A stretch of DNA of 64,000 bases from Thermoanaerobaculia bacterium. Lineage in GTDB: Bacteria > Acidobacteriota > Thermoanaerobaculia > UBA5066. How positions within the stretch are numbered: the first letter of the stretch is position 1; each line of letters opens with the position of its first letter. The translations under genes and the position numbers were made by a program. Location of the stretch: positions 62,001-126,000 of the forward strand of contig JAJVIN010000023.1 of NCBI GenBank assembly GCA_022071945.1, read 5' to 3'. Shown piece after piece: positions 62,723 through 64,000 of this stretch. The notes under the pieces are model-generated. The model made no database searches, was not told the DNA's origin, and was given only the letters and a program-made list of their open reading frames with translations.

Positions 62723-64000
62723 ATGGACAGGACCTCCCGACCCAAGTCAAAAACCCCGGCCAGAAGACCTGCCGGTCTCTGGGCCGCTTCCCTCCTCGGT
62801 GGTCTTTTCTTTCTGGTGGGAGAAGCGGCCGGGGCCATCGCGGTCACCGAGTTCGCGGTCCCGACACCCTTCGCCTTTCCCACCCGCATCGTCGCCGGGC
62901 CTGACGGGAACCTCTGGTTCACACAGAACATCGGAAACAACATCGGGAGGATCACTCCTGCTGGCGCCATCGTGGAATTCATGATCCCGTCGCCCCAGAG
63001 CGGTCCGGAGGGGATCGCCGCGGGACCGGACGGCAACGTGTGGTTCGTCGAGTTCTTCGGCAACAACATCGGACGCATCACTCCCTCGGGCGTCATCACC
63101 GAGTTCGCCATCCCGACTGCCAATAGCCGCCCTTCCGCAATCGCCCGCGGCCCGGACGGCAACCTCTGGTTCACCGAGATGAGCGGCAACAAGATCGGGC
63201 GGATCACGACCCTGGGCACGATCTCGGAGTTCCCGCTGCCCGTCGAAAACAGCCAGCCGGAGGACATCGTGGCCGGACCCGATGGCAATCTCTGGTTCAC
63301 GATCCGCGGGGGCAACAAGATCGGACGGATCTCTCCCCGGGGCACCATCACCGAGTTTCCGCTCCCGACGCCCAACAGCTATCCGACGGGAATCACGGCG
63401 GGACCCGACGGCAATCTCTGGTTCACACAAGACAGCGGCGGCCGGATCGGCCGGATCAACCCGGCCGGAGCGATCATCGAGTTCTACTTGCCTTCCACCC
63501 AGAGCCGTCCCCGGGGCATCACGGCGGGCCCGGATGGAAACATCTGGTTCACCGAGTACGGTTCGGGAGAAGAGGGCGCGGGGAAGATCGCCCGGATCAC
63601 GACGGCGGGTCTCGTGGTCGAGTACCCGCTCCCGACGGTCTTCGGACTCGGCGGCCTCACCTCCGGCCCCGATGGCAACATCTGGCTCACAGACCAGAAC
63701 CACAACGAGATCGTCCGGATCTCGTTCGAGAAGTCGATGCTGCTCTCCAAGCAGAACGTGAAGGCCTCCGTCGTCTACCGGAACCAGTACACCGGCAAGT
63801 CGGGAGAGGCCTCTCCCCTGCAGCGGGACGACAACTTCGGCTACTTCTACTTCTCGGATGCCGCCAACCCGGAGCTCTTCGTCAAGGTCCTCGACTTTGG
63901 CGAGTCGGTGCCCTACCTCGTCTTCTATGCCGGACTGACCGATTTCGAGTACACCGTCACCTTCACGAACGTGAAGACAGGGCAGTCCGTCGCGTTTCGC
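62723..64000 (+). CDS. Vgb-like (virginiamycin B lyase-type) propeller protein, 3' end outside window
   Basis: The frame opens at ATG 62723 and is still open at base 64000 (426 codons seen). A signal peptide/anchor ('GLWAASLLGGLFFLVGEAAGA') precedes seven propeller blades with the repeated 'GPDGNLWFT', 'GNNIGRITPxG' and 'ITEFPLP' elements. The blade pattern is that of Vgb/NHL-like proteins; a true lyase activity is not implied. After the propeller come 'YFYFSDAANPELFVKVLDFG' and 'DFEYTVTFTNVKTGQ', a C-terminal beta domain I associate from memory with acidobacterial secreted proteins. The ribosome-binding site is weak. Confidence 0.82.
   Translation, partial: MDRTSRPKSKTPARRPAGLWAASLLGGLFFLVGEAAGAIAVTEFAVPTPFAFPTRIVAGPDGNLWFTQNIGNNIGRITPAGAIVEFMIPSPQSGPEGIAAGPDGNVWFVEFFGNNIGRITPSGVITEFAIPTANSRPSAIARGPDGNLWFTEMSGNKIGRITTLGTISEFPLPVENSQPEDIVAGPDGNLWFTIRGGNKIGRISPRGTITEFPLPTPNSYPTGITAGPDGNLWFTQDSGGRIGRINPAGAIIEFYLPSTQSRPRGITAGPDGNIWFTEYGSGEEGAGKIARITTAGLVVEYPLPTVFGLGGLTSGPDGNIWLTDQNHNEIVRISFEKSMLLSKQNVKASVVYRNQYTGKSGEASPLQRDDNFGYFYFSDAANPELFVKVLDFGESVPYLVFYAGLTDFEYTVTFTNVKTGQSVAFR

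Overview
The window looks like chromosomal DNA of a GC-rich Gram-negative bacterium, most likely an acidobacterium of the Thermoanaerobaculia/Holophagae type. This is an inference from gene content, not from a marker gene. The clues are large Sec-secreted proteins sharing a C-terminal beta domain with an 'IDNxxxD' signature, a Vgb-like propeller followed by a C-terminal beta domain that I associate from memory with this lineage, PATAN (DUF4388) and roadblock signalling proteins, and a cytochrome c/FeS/NrfD module.

Positions 1-12,560 are an accessory island. It opens with the C-terminal part of an SNF2-type helicase, translationally coupled to a 1300-aa Eco57I-class adenine methylase (a DISARM class 1 DrmD/DrmMI-like pair). 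An 894-aa PHP-ABC ATPase (TrlF-like) follows. Next come a frameshifted small gene with an overlapping 74-aa gene, a TIR-like protein on the minus strand, a coupled pair of unknown small genes and a J-domain protein. The island ends at an initiator tRNA-Met whose 3' end faces it, which fits a tRNA-anchored insertion. No integrase is visible, and the left end lies outside the window.

Positions 12,583-26,290 hold tRNA-fMet, a Bcp peroxiredoxin, an eno-ftsB pair, a CAP-domain lipoprotein and three large secreted proteins on the minus strand. Positions 26,477-37,424 hold a ClpB-like AAA+ protein with a dead second ATPase domain, a YbjN-like protein, a rhomboid protease, and a phosphorelay operon (hybrid kinase, REC-kinase, kinase, REC-HD-GYP) followed by a second YbjN-like protein. 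Positions 37,571-42,960 hold a tetraheme cytochrome/FeS/NrfD electron-transfer module without a catalytic subunit, a DUF2339-like membrane protein and a divergent DAHP synthase. Positions 42,975-51,573 hold a membrane M28 peptidase, lrgAB preceded by a PAS-kinase-receiver gene, and a NAD synthetase fused to a NadD-like adenylyltransferase.

Positions 51,885-58,094 are the best candidate for an undescribed system. A compact seven-gene operon behind a 30-bp dyad combines two roadblock/LC7 proteins, a di-iron ODP-type metallo-beta-lactamase protein, a PAS histidine kinase with a degenerate receiver, two receiver-PATAN proteins and a ParA-like ATPase. It looks like an oxygen- or redox-responsive circuit that sets spatial or motility behaviour. 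The right end (58,095-64,000) carries a hairpin-repeat patch, small secreted proteins, a DUF3800 protein, a DUF502 membrane protein and the start of a Vgb-like propeller protein that runs off the window.
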